Of a stretch of DNA of 31,513 nt, positions 13,786 through 20,811 are shown in pieces (the first letter of the stretch is position 1; the number at the start of each line of letters is the position of its first letter). This DNA comes from Sulfuritalea sp. (GTDB lineage Bacteria > Pseudomonadota > Gammaproteobacteria > Burkholderiales > Rhodocyclaceae), in assembly GCA_023229545.1 (NCBI GenBank), contig JALNZB010000029.1, forward strand, positions 11,448 through 42,960, read 5' to 3'. A program made the position numbers and the translations under genes. Below the pieces are notes generated by a model, which did no database searches, had not been told where the DNA came from, and was given only the letters and a program-made list of their open reading frames with translations.

Positions 13786-14439
13786 ATGAAGCGTTCTCTG
13801 CTCAGTTGCTTACTTACCCTGCTGTGCGCGATCACAGCATTCGGCGCTCAGGCGTCAGGCGCCGCCAAGGCAGCCCCCCAAGGCGATGCCGCGCGCGGTC
13901 AAGCCATCGTCTCCACCGTGTGCGTGGCCTGTCATGGCCCGGATGGCAACAGCCCGCTGGCCGCCAACCCGAAACTGGCCGGACAACATCCCGAATATCT
14001 GCTGAAGCAGATGAAGAACTTCAAGTCCGCCGACGGCAAGCCGCCCGAGCGCGTGAATGCGATCATGAACGGCATGATCGCAGCCTATGACGAAGGCCAG
14101 ATGCGTGATCTGGCGGCCTATTTTGCGGCCCAGACCCGCAAGGACGAAACGGCGAAAAACCGTGAAACCATCGAACTCGGTCAAAAGCTGTATCGCGGCG
14201 GCGATCAGGCCAAAGGCCTGCCGGCCTGCGCGGGGTGTCACGGACCGACCGGCGCAGGCATGCCGGCGCAATATCCACGCATCGGCGGCCAGTTTGCCGA
14301 ATACACGGAAGCGCAACTAAAAGGTTTTCGCGACGGCGTCCGTGCCAACGACCCCAACAAGATGATGCGGATGGTCGCGATCAAGATGACCGACGTCGAA
14401 ATCAAGGCCGTGTCCGACTACATCGCCGGGCTGCGCTAG
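13786..14439 (+). CDS. Cytochrome c4, periplasmic diheme cytochrome
   Basis: This 217-residue exported protein has a signal peptide (MKRSLLSCLLTLLCAITAFG, cleavage near AQA-SG at 22-25). Two class I heme domains follow, with CVACH at 46-50 and CAGCH at 148-152. Each domain ends in the methionine-bearing segment expected for the sixth iron ligand (AIMNGMIAAYDE, MMRMVAIKMTD). Length and domain duplication match cytochrome c4, an electron donor to terminal oxidases or to denitrification enzymes. ATG 13786 is preferred because GAGGAG sits 9 bp upstream; a TTG two codons earlier is in frame. It faces engB across a 117-bp divergent gap and converges on the hemerythrin gene with an 11-bp separation. 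Confidence 0.93.
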   Translation: MKRSLLSCLLTLLCAITAFGAQASGAAKAAPQGDAARGQAIVSTVCVACHGPDGNSPLAANPKLAGQHPEYLLKQMKNFKSADGKPPERVNAIMNGMIAAYDEGQMRDLAAYFAAQTRKDETAKNRETIELGQKLYRGGDQAKGLPACAGCHGPTGAGMPAQYPRIGGQFAEYTEAQLKGFRDGVRANDPNKMMRMVAIKMTDVEIKAVSDYIAGLR

Positions 14440-14450
14440 AAAACGGAGTT

Positions 14451-14897
14451 TCAGTGGCGGCCAACGTCGGCTCTATCGATGTTAGGCGCAGCGGTCGTGG
14501 CCAAAAGCGCCGGAAACTCCGCCTTGACGTAGGCTCCAAACTTCCGGTCGTTGCTCAGGACGTGACGGATGAACCAGTCCTCGAAGAAACCGACCAGGTT
14601 TTCGCCCGAAGCATTCTTCTTTAGCTGTTCTTCGAGGCTGGCGATCTGCTCGATGAGTCGCACATGTGCGTCGCAATGCTCCGCGCACTCCGGATAGTGG
14701 GTGATTTCCTGCAGAGCCTCCTCGACCGCCAAGTGGAACTTCATGTACTCGGTCAGTTGTGCCACGAAGAAACGCAGGATATGCCAGGGATCCCGCTTGG
14801 CCACCGAGTTCTCGATGGCGAGCAGATGCTCGAAAATCTTCTTGTGTTGATTGTCGATGACTTCGATGCCGATCGCGAAACTGCTGTCCCACTTCAT
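14451..14897 (-). CDS. Bacteriohemerythrin
   Basis: This 148-residue single-domain hemerythrin is an oxygen-binding di-iron four-helix bundle in the cytoplasm. All seven iron ligands are found with canonical spacing: H18, H55, E59, H74, H78, H112 and D117. The N-terminal W-D-S-S-F-A-I-G-I opening is typical of the family. ATG 14897 has AAGGAAG just upstream; an earlier ATG at 14954 adds an unrelated 19-residue extension. The C-terminal 15 residues after the bundle are low in complexity. It lies 72 bp after prmC on the same strand and could be read through from it or use its own promoter. Its role in oxygen storage, delivery or sensing is not decided by sequence. Confidence 0.92.
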   Translation of the reverse strand: MKWDSSFAIGIEVIDNQHKKIFEHLLAIENSVAKRDPWHILRFFVAQLTEYMKFHLAVEEALQEITHYPECAEHCDAHVRLIEQIASLEEQLKKNASGENLVGFFEDWFIRHVLSNDRKFGAYVKAEFPALLATTAAPNIDRADVGRH

Positions 14898-14969
14898 CGT
14901 GTCTTCCTTCCTGCGCCAGACAAGCGCCCCTCTGTAAAACGCGGGCCGCACCAAATCACGGATTGAATC

Positions 14970-15803
14970 TTATCTCAGCCGACCACCGCTGACGCGCACA
15001 ATGCCCGCAAGATCGCGGTAGTGTTCGATGCCGCTGAAGCCCGCCGCCGCGAGCAGCGCGCGCACCGCCTCGGCCTGGTCGTAGCCGTGTTCCAGCCAGA
15101 GTTGCCCGTTGTTCGCCGCCAGATGCGCCGGCGCGGCGGCGATGATGCGGCGAATCGCGTCCAGTCCGTCTTCGCCGCTGGCCAGCGCCGCGAGCGGTTC
15201 GTGGCGCAGGTCACCCGCCGCGAGATGCGGATCGGCAGCCGCGACGTAGGGCGGATTGGCCACGATCAGATCGAAGCGTTCATCATCCAGAGCGGCGAAC
15301 CAGTCGCTTTGCAGCAGGCGCAGTTGCGCGCCATGCTCTTCCGCGTTGCTCCGTGCCACCGTCAGCGCCGCAACGGACGCATCCAGCGCACTTACCTGCG
15401 CCTGCGGTATTTCCAGCGCCAAAGTGACGGCGATGCAGCCGCTGCCGGTACCAAGATCGAGAATTCGTCCTGCGGTAATTGCCGTACCGTCAGCGCCGAC
15501 TCTTGCCAATGCAATTTCAACCAGCAGTTCGGTCTCCGGACGCGGAATCAGTACGGCGGGCGAGACGGCGAATTCGCGCCCGAAGAATTCGCGGTGGCCA
15601 ACGAGGTAGGCCACCGGTTCGCCACTCGCGCGCCGCGCCACCAGCGAGGCAAAGCCGAGCAGCGCCGCTTCGTCCAACATCTCATTGTCATGGGCGATCA
15701 GCCAGGCCGTCGGTCGGCCCAGTACATGCCCCAGCAGCAGGCGCGCCTCGCTCGCCGGCAGCCTGGCTCGCGCCGCCGTCAGTACGGCAGCGACCGAAGT
15801 CAT
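14970..15803 (-). CDS. prmC: Peptide chain release factor N5-glutamine methyltransferase
   Basis: It methylates the glutamine of the GGQ motif in release factors 1 and 2, using SAM. It has 277 residues. The N-terminal helical substrate domain (1-80) is followed by the Rossmann methylase. The SAM loop is LDLGTGSG at 115-122 and the catalytic NPPY is at 183-186. A copy of the dispersed 24-bp repeat encodes VGADGTA at residues 102-108, in the linker just before the SAM-binding strand. The ATG overlaps the prfA stop (ATGA), the usual coupling of enzyme to substrate. It is the last gene of hemA-prfA-prmC. Confidence 0.96.
   Translation of the reverse strand: MTSVAAVLTAARARLPASEARLLLGHVLGRPTAWLIAHDNEMLDEAALLGFASLVARRASGEPVAYLVGHREFFGREFAVSPAVLIPRPETELLVEIALARVGADGTAITAGRILDLGTGSGCIAVTLALEIPQAQVSALDASVAALTVARSNAEEHGAQLRLLQSDWFAALDDERFDLIVANPPYVAAADPHLAAGDLRHEPLAALASGEDGLDAIRRIIAAAPAHLAANNGQLWLEHGYDQAEAVRALLAAAGFSGIEHYRDLAGIVRVSGGRLR
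15481..15503 (-). repeat. Dispersed 24-bp repeat, copy 3 (inside prmC)
   Basis: On the minus strand it reads GAGTCGGCGCTGACGGTACG followed by GC, in frame with prmC, giving VGADGTA in an inter-domain linker. Confidence 0.8.
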
Positions 15804-16876
15804 TCGGCCAGCGCCGCCAGCAGTTCGGCCTGATGTTCGGCCGTCAGGGCGCCGACCAGTTCGTCCAGATCGCCGTCCATGATGGCGTCGATTTTGTACA
15901 GCGTCAGGTTGATGCGGTGATCCGTGATTCGCCCCTGCGGAAAGTTGTAGGTGCGGATGCGCTCGGAGCGGTCGCCGGAGCCGATCAGGTTCTTGCGCTC
16001 CGAAGCAGTTTTCTGCTGCTGTTCGCGCAGCTTGGCGTCATTGATGCGCGCCGCCAGCACCGACAGTGCCTGGGCCTTGTTGCGGTGCTGGGAGCGGTCG
16101 TCCTGGCATTCGACGACGATGCCGGTGGGGATGTGGGTGAGGCGCACCGCCGAATCGGTCTTGTTGATGTGCTGGCCGCCGGCACCCGAGGCGCGGAAGG
16201 TATCGACCCGCAGATCGGCCGGATTGATGTCGATGTCGACCAGTTCGTCGGCCTCCGGCATCACGGCGACGGTGCACGCCGAGGTGTGGATGCGGCCCTG
16301 GGTTTCGGTCACCGGCACGCGCTGCACGCGGTGGCCGCCGGATTCAAACTTGAGTTTGGAATAGGCGCCCTTGCCCTCGACGCGGGCAATGATTTCGCGA
16401 AAGCCGCCGAGATCGGATTCGCTGCGCGAAACGACCTCGACTTTCCAGCGCTGCCGTTCGGCATAGCGGCTGTACATGCGAAACAGGTCGGCGGCGAACA
16501 GCGCGGATTCGTCGCCGCCGGTGCCGGCGCGAATTTCGAGGAACAGGTTGCGCTCGTCGTTGGGGTCTTTCGGCAACAGGGCGCATTGCAGTTCGGCGGC
16601 GAGGCGGGCCATCTCGGTGGTGGCGGATTCCTGTTCGGCGGCGGCGAGTTCCTTCATTTCAGGATCGTCCAGCATTTCCGCCACGCCCGAAAAGTCGGCG
16701 CTGGCGCTACGGTAAGCATGGAACAGTTCCACCACCGGCGTGATGTCGGCGCGTTCGCGCGTCAGCTTGCGGTAGTTGTCCATGTCGCGCGCGGCGTGTT
16801 CGCCGCCGAGCAGGCCGTCGATTTCGGCCAGACGCTCGCTCAGGCGTTCAAGTTTTTCGAGAATGCTTTTTTTCAT
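15800..16876 (-). CDS. prfA: Peptide chain release factor 1
   Basis: This protein reads UAA and UAG stop codons and triggers peptide release. It has 358 residues, close to the E. coli length. The codon-recognition motif is PVT (188-190) in RVQRVPVTETQGRIHTSA, and the GGQ hydrolysis motif is at 233-235 in SGAGGQHINKTDS. Residues 55-62 (YRSASADF), in the N-terminal helical domain, are encoded by an antisense copy of the dispersed repeat; aligned from memory with E. coli RF1, this adds no length. It lies between hemA and prmC; the 65-bp hemA-prfA gap shows no obvious terminator. Confidence 0.97.
   Translation of the reverse strand: MKKSILEKLERLSERLAEIDGLLGGEHAARDMDNYRKLTRERADITPVVELFHAYRSASADFSGVAEMLDDPEMKELAAAEQESATTEMARLAAELQCALLPKDPNDERNLFLEIRAGTGGDESALFAADLFRMYSRYAERQRWKVEVVSRSESDLGGFREIIARVEGKGAYSKLKFESGGHRVQRVPVTETQGRIHTSACTVAVMPEADELVDIDINPADLRVDTFRASGAGGQHINKTDSAVRLTHIPTGIVVECQDDRSQHRNKAQALSVLAARINDAKLREQQQKTASERKNLIGSGDRSERIRTYNFPQGRITDHRINLTLYKIDAIMDGDLDELVGALTAEHQAELLAALAE
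16691..16714 (+). repeat. Dispersed 24-bp repeat, copy 4 (inside prfA, antisense)
   Basis: On the plus strand it reads AAAGTCGGCGCTGGCGCTAC followed by GGTA. It is opposite to prfA sense and contributes codons for YRSASADF. Confidence 0.75.
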
Positions 16877-16941
16877 GGGGAAAGGGTCGGGAGTTGTGGC
16901 GACCGGACTCGCGCCCGGGCCATCGATGCGATGCCGCGCAC

Positions 16942-18195
16942 CTACTCCTCGGAGTTGAGACGATAGATGCGGGAGATCAGCGCCGAAACTTCGGCGCGCT
17001 CCGCGCCTTCCGCCTGATTCAGGGCATGGGTTGGCGCGTGCAGCAGCTTGTTGGTGATGCCATGCGACAGCGCGTCGAGCACCTTGACCGGATCGCCGCC
17101 GCGCGCCAGCAGCTTCATGGCGTGTTCCAGTTCGTGGCGACGGGCGCGCTCGGCGGCATCGCGCAAGGCGCGGATGGTCGGCACCGTCTCGCGCGATTCC
17201 ATCCAGTGCAAAAAGCCGGAGACGCGATCGTCGATAATCGCCTCGGCCTCGACCACCGCCGCTTGCCGCGATTCGAGACCGGATTCGACGATCTGGCCGA
17301 GATCGTCGAGGGTGTAGAGAAAGACATCGTCAAGCCGGGTCACTTCCGCTTCGATGTCGCGCGGCACGGCCAGATCGACCATCACCATCGGTCGATGACG
17401 ACGGGCCTTCAGGGCGCGTTCGGCCATGCCCAAGCCGATGATGGGCAGCGAACTGGCGGTGCAGGAAACCACAATGTCGTAATCCGCCAGACGCTCGCCG
17501 AGCTGATCCAGTTTCATGGCGTCGCCGCCGAAGCGCGCAGCCACGTCAGCGCCGCGCTCCAGCGTGCGATTGGCGACGGTGAGTCGCTTCGGCTTGTGCG
17601 CGGCGAAATGCGCGGCGCACAGCTCGATCATCTCGCCGGCGCCGATGAACAGTATCTTTTGCTCTGCCAGACTGTCGAAAATGCGCGCCGAAAGATGCAC
17701 GGCGGCGGCGGCCATCGACACCGTGTTGGCGCCGATCGCCGTGGTCGAGCGGACTTCCTTGGCCACCGCAAAGGTGCGCTGGAACAGCTTGCCCAGCAGC
17801 GTGCCCATGGTTCCGGCCTCCTCGGCGTCACGTGCCGCCTGCTTCATCTGGCCGAGAATCTGCGGCTCGCCGAGCACCATCGAATCCAGCCCGGCGGCGA
17901 CGCGGAACATGTGGCGCACGGCATCCCGCTGCGGATGCTGGTAGAGATAGGGATGGATCTTCTGCGGCGACAGCGAGTGGTACTCCGCCAGCCAGTCGGC
18001 GGCGGCCTGCGGCTGTTCGGCCGCGCAATACAGTTCGGTGCGATTGCAGGTCGACAGGATCGCCGCCTCGCGCACGGTCTTCGCCCGCAACAGGTCGTGC
18101 AAAGCCTGACCCATATGCAATGGATCAAACGCCACCTGCTCGCGTACCGCCAGCGGGGCCGTATGATGATTGATGCCAAGAGCGAACAACTGCAC
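16942..18195 (-). CDS. hemA: Glutamyl-tRNA reductase
   Basis: It reduces glutamyl-tRNA to glutamate-1-semialdehyde, the first committed step of C5-pathway tetrapyrrole synthesis. It has 417 residues. The nucleophile C50 lies in LSTCNRTELY. The NADPH domain carries ILFIGAGEMIEL, and a C-terminal dimerisation helix bundle follows. The start is GTG 18195 with AAGG about ten bases upstream. The N-terminus MQLFALGINHHTAPLAVRE fits the family exactly. It heads the hemA-prfA-prmC operon, the gene order known from enterobacteria. Confidence 0.96.
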   Translation of the reverse strand: MQLFALGINHHTAPLAVREQVAFDPLHMGQALHDLLRAKTVREAAILSTCNRTELYCAAEQPQAAADWLAEYHSLSPQKIHPYLYQHPQRDAVRHMFRVAAGLDSMVLGEPQILGQMKQAARDAEEAGTMGTLLGKLFQRTFAVAKEVRSTTAIGANTVSMAAAAVHLSARIFDSLAEQKILFIGAGEMIELCAAHFAAHKPKRLTVANRTLERGADVAARFGGDAMKLDQLGERLADYDIVVSCTASSLPIIGLGMAERALKARRHRPMVMVDLAVPRDIEAEVTRLDDVFLYTLDDLGQIVESGLESRQAAVVEAEAIIDDRVSGFLHWMESRETVPTIRALRDAAERARRHELEHAMKLLARGGDPVKVLDALSHGITNKLLHAPTHALNQAEGAERAEVSALISRIYRLNSEE

Positions 18196-18236
18196 GGTGA
18201 TATGACCTTGAGACGACGCAAACCGCGACTTTCGGG

Positions 18237-18242
18237 ATTATA
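18237..18242 (-). promoter_or_regulatory. Candidate -10 box for hemA
   Basis: A perfect TATAAT on the minus strand lies 41 bp before the hemA GTG, in the 123-bp divergent gap with thrH. A matching -35 is not evident. Confidence 0.35.
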
Positions 18243-18286
18243 GGTAAAATCTCGCACTTTCGCGGCTACCGGCCCATTCGCGGGGC

Positions 18287-18309
18287 GCACCGTCAGCGCC
18301 GACTATTGG
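18287..18309 (-). repeat. Dispersed 24-bp repeat, copy 5 (thrH leader)
   Basis: On the minus strand it reads CCAATAGTCGGCGCTGACGG followed by TGC. It abuts the thrH ribosome-binding site GGAG (18308-18311), so it lies in the thrH 5' leader. Confidence 0.75.
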
Positions 18310-18318
18310 AGAATTTCA

Positions 18319-18927
18319 GTGCAACTCGTCTGTCTCGACCTCGAAGGCGTCCTCGTTCCCGAAATCTGGATCGAGTTCTCCAAACGCACCGGCATCCCGG
18401 AACTTTCCCGCACCACGCGCGACGAGCCGGACTACGACAAGCTGATGAAGTATCGGCTGGACTTGCTGAAAACCCACAAGCTGGGCCTGCCGGACATCCA
18501 GAAGGTGATTTCCGACATGGGGCCGATGGCCGGCGCCCGGGACTTCCTCGACGCGCTGCGCCGCGACTATCAGGTCATCATCCTGTCCGACACGTTCTAC
18601 GAGTTCGCCATGCCGCTGATGGCGCAACTCAACATGCCGGTGCTGTTCTGCCACAAGCTGGAGGCCGATGCCGCCGGCTTCGTGGTGAACTACCATCTGC
18701 GCATGCCGAACCAGAAGAAGGAGTCGGTGCAGCGCTTCAAGGAACTCAACTTCAAGGTCATCGCCGCCGGCGATTCCTACAATGACACTGCGATGCTGGC
18801 CGAGGCCCATGCCGGCATTCTGTTCCATCCGCCGCAGAAGGTGATCGACGAGTTCCCGCAGTTTCCGGTGACCATGAACTACGGCGAACTGCGCGCCGAA
18901 ATCGACAAGGCTGCGCTACGCATCTGA
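18319..18927 (+). CDS. thrH: ThrH: phosphoserine phosphatase / homoserine phosphotransferase
   Basis: This 202-residue HAD-superfamily enzyme is close to Pseudomonas aeruginosa ThrH, which dephosphorylates phosphoserine and can pass the phosphate to homoserine. HAD motif I reads CLDLEGVLVPEIW (nucleophile D7), motif II is VIILSDTFYEF, and motif IV is IAAGDSYNDTAML. The C-terminal GILFHPPQKVIDEFPQFP is also typical of ThrH. It starts at GTG 18319 with GGAG about eight bases upstream. purU follows one base after the stop, so the two are co-transcribed. Confidence 0.93.
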   Translation: MQLVCLDLEGVLVPEIWIEFSKRTGIPELSRTTRDEPDYDKLMKYRLDLLKTHKLGLPDIQKVISDMGPMAGARDFLDALRRDYQVIILSDTFYEFAMPLMAQLNMPVLFCHKLEADAAGFVVNYHLRMPNQKKESVQRFKELNFKVIAAGDSYNDTAMLAEAHAGILFHPPQKVIDEFPQFPVTMNYGELRAEIDKAALRI

Positions 18928-18928
18928 T

Positions 18929-19789
18929 ATGCACGGCGCGCGCTTCTACACGCTGACGGCTTCCTGTCCCGACCAGGTCGGCATCATCGCGCGCGTCACC
19001 GGCTTTATCGCCCTGCACAAGGGCTGGATTCTCGAATCGAGTTTCCACGCCGATGACCTGGACGGGCGCTACTTCATGCGCATCGAAGTCAAGGCCGATT
19101 CGCTGCCTTTCCAGCTCGCCGAGTTCCGCAGCCGCTTCCAGCCGCTGGCCGACGAGTTGCAACTGGACTGGCGCATCAACGATTCGGCGGTGAAGAAGCG
19201 CGTCGTGGTGCTGGTCTCGCAGCAGGAACACTGCCTCTACGACCTGCTGGCGCGCTGGCAGTCGAAGGAACTCGATATCGAGATCGCCTGCGTGATCTCG
19301 AATCACGACACCTTCAGGGGTTTCGTCGAGTGGCATGGCATCCCGTTTCATCACGTGCCCGTCACCGCCGACAACAAGGCCGTCGCCCATGCCGAGGTGC
19401 GGCGCCTATTCGAGGAAGTGCGCGGCGACACCATGGTGCTGGCGCGCTACATGCAGATACTTTCACCCGAACTGTGCGCCGCCTATCCGGGGCGCATTCT
19501 CAACATCCACCACAGCTTCCTGCCCTCGTTTGTCGGCGCCAAGCCCTACCACCAGGCCTACACGCGCGGCGTCAAACTGATCGGCGCCACCTGCCACTAC
19601 GTCACCGAAGCGCTCGACCAGGGCCCGATCATCGAGCAGGACGTGATCCGCATCGACCACTCGGATTCGGTCGAGGACATGGTGCGCTATGGCAAGGACA
19701 TCGAAAAGACCGTGCTGGCGCGCGGCTTGCGTTATCACCTCGAAGACCGCGTGCTGGTGCATGGCAACAAGACCGTGGTGTTTCGCTGA
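18929..19789 (+). CDS. purU: Formyltetrahydrofolate deformylase
   Basis: It hydrolyses 10-formyl-THF to THF and formate, balancing the one-carbon pool and supplying formate for PurT. It has 286 residues. An N-terminal ACT domain (about 5-80, opening LTASCPDQVGIIARVTGFIA) is followed by the formyltransferase-like hydrolase domain. The catalytic segment is NIHHSFLPSFVGAKPYHQAY, with the downstream aspartate in VTEALDQGPIIEQ. It is tightly linked to thrH; serine from the phosphatase reaction would feed one-carbon units into the same pool, which is inference. Confidence 0.96.
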   Translation: MHGARFYTLTASCPDQVGIIARVTGFIALHKGWILESSFHADDLDGRYFMRIEVKADSLPFQLAEFRSRFQPLADELQLDWRINDSAVKKRVVVLVSQQEHCLYDLLARWQSKELDIEIACVISNHDTFRGFVEWHGIPFHHVPVTADNKAVAHAEVRRLFEEVRGDTMVLARYMQILSPELCAAYPGRILNIHHSFLPSFVGAKPYHQAYTRGVKLIGATCHYVTEALDQGPIIEQDVIRIDHSDSVEDMVRYGKDIEKTVLARGLRYHLEDRVLVHGNKTVVFR

Positions 19790-19844
19790 GCCTGACGCCG
19801 CAACCCGCAACAACCCACCGACTCTTGCAGAAGGCACAAGAAAC

Positions 19845-20729
19845 ATGAGCACGACCAAACCCAGACTCCGCCTCGGCATCCCGAAAGGCAGCCTGCAGGA
19901 AACCACGCAGAAGCTTTTCATTCGCGCCGGCTACGACCTGCGCATTTCCGGTCGCTCCTACTATCCCGACATCGACGACCCGGAGATCGAGTGCATCCTG
20001 ATCCGACCGCAGGAGATGGCCCGTTACGTCGGACAGGGAATCCTCGATTGCGCCATCACCGGCCTCGACTGGATCATGGAAAATGACGCCGACGTGGCCG
20101 AACTGGCCGACCTGCGCGCGCCTTGGCCGAACTACGGCCCGGTGCGCTGGGTGATGGCTTCCAAGGAAGGCTCCGCGTTCAACAGCGTGAAGGATCTCGA
20201 AGGCTGCCGCATCGCCGCCGAAGCGGTGGGCATGACCAAGCGCTTCCTGGCGCAACACGGCGTGCAGGCGAATGTCGAGTTTTCCTGGGGCGCGACCGAG
20301 GTCAAGCCGCCGATCCTGGCCGACGCGATTGTCGATGTCTCCGAAACCGGCTCTTCGCTGCGCGCCAACAACCTCAAGATCATGCACGTGGTGCTGGAGA
20401 GCACGCCGCGCTTCATCGCCTGCCACGACGCGCTGAAGGACGGCTGGAAGAGCGCGAAAATCGACTGCCTGCTGATGCTGCTGAAAAGCGCGATTGCCGC
20501 CGCGACGCGCGTGCTGCTGTCGATGAACCTGTCGCGAGACAACGTCGATGCGGTGCTGAAGCTGCTGCCGGCGCTGGCGACGCCGACGGTATCTACGCTA
20601 TCCAATCCGGACTGGGTCGAGCTATCCACCGTGGTCGAGGAAAAGAACGTGCGCGAACTGATCCCCCGGCTCTACGCCGCGGGCGCGCGCGGCATCATCG
20701 AACTGCCGCTGAACAAGATCGTCGAATAG
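19845..20729 (+). CDS. hisG: ATP phosphoribosyltransferase, long form with ACT-like C-terminus
   Basis: This is the first enzyme of histidine synthesis, joining ATP and PRPP. It has 294 residues. The catalytic part opens RLRLGIPKGSLQETT and carries the PRPP-binding segment IVDVSETGSSLRANN near 165-180. About 80 C-terminal residues (from LLPALATPTVSTLSNPDW) form the regulatory ACT-like domain of the long, HisZ-independent form. Betaproteobacteria usually carry the short form with HisZ, so this long form outside a his operon is unusual. The start is ATG 19845 (MSTTKPRLRLG), 55 bp after purU; an earlier in-frame ATG at 19689 lies inside purU and is rejected. Confidence 0.92.
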   Translation: MSTTKPRLRLGIPKGSLQETTQKLFIRAGYDLRISGRSYYPDIDDPEIECILIRPQEMARYVGQGILDCAITGLDWIMENDADVAELADLRAPWPNYGPVRWVMASKEGSAFNSVKDLEGCRIAAEAVGMTKRFLAQHGVQANVEFSWGATEVKPPILADAIVDVSETGSSLRANNLKIMHVVLESTPRFIACHDALKDGWKSAKIDCLLMLLKSAIAAATRVLLSMNLSRDNVDAVLKLLPALATPTVSTLSNPDWVELSTVVEEKNVRELIPRLYAAGARGIIELPLNKIVE

Positions 20730-20811
20730 GTTGGCACGCCGGGCAAGGCCGCGCCCACCGGACAGGTTCACGCCGTCCCGGCGCGATCTTCTCGACTGGT
20801 AATATCGACCC

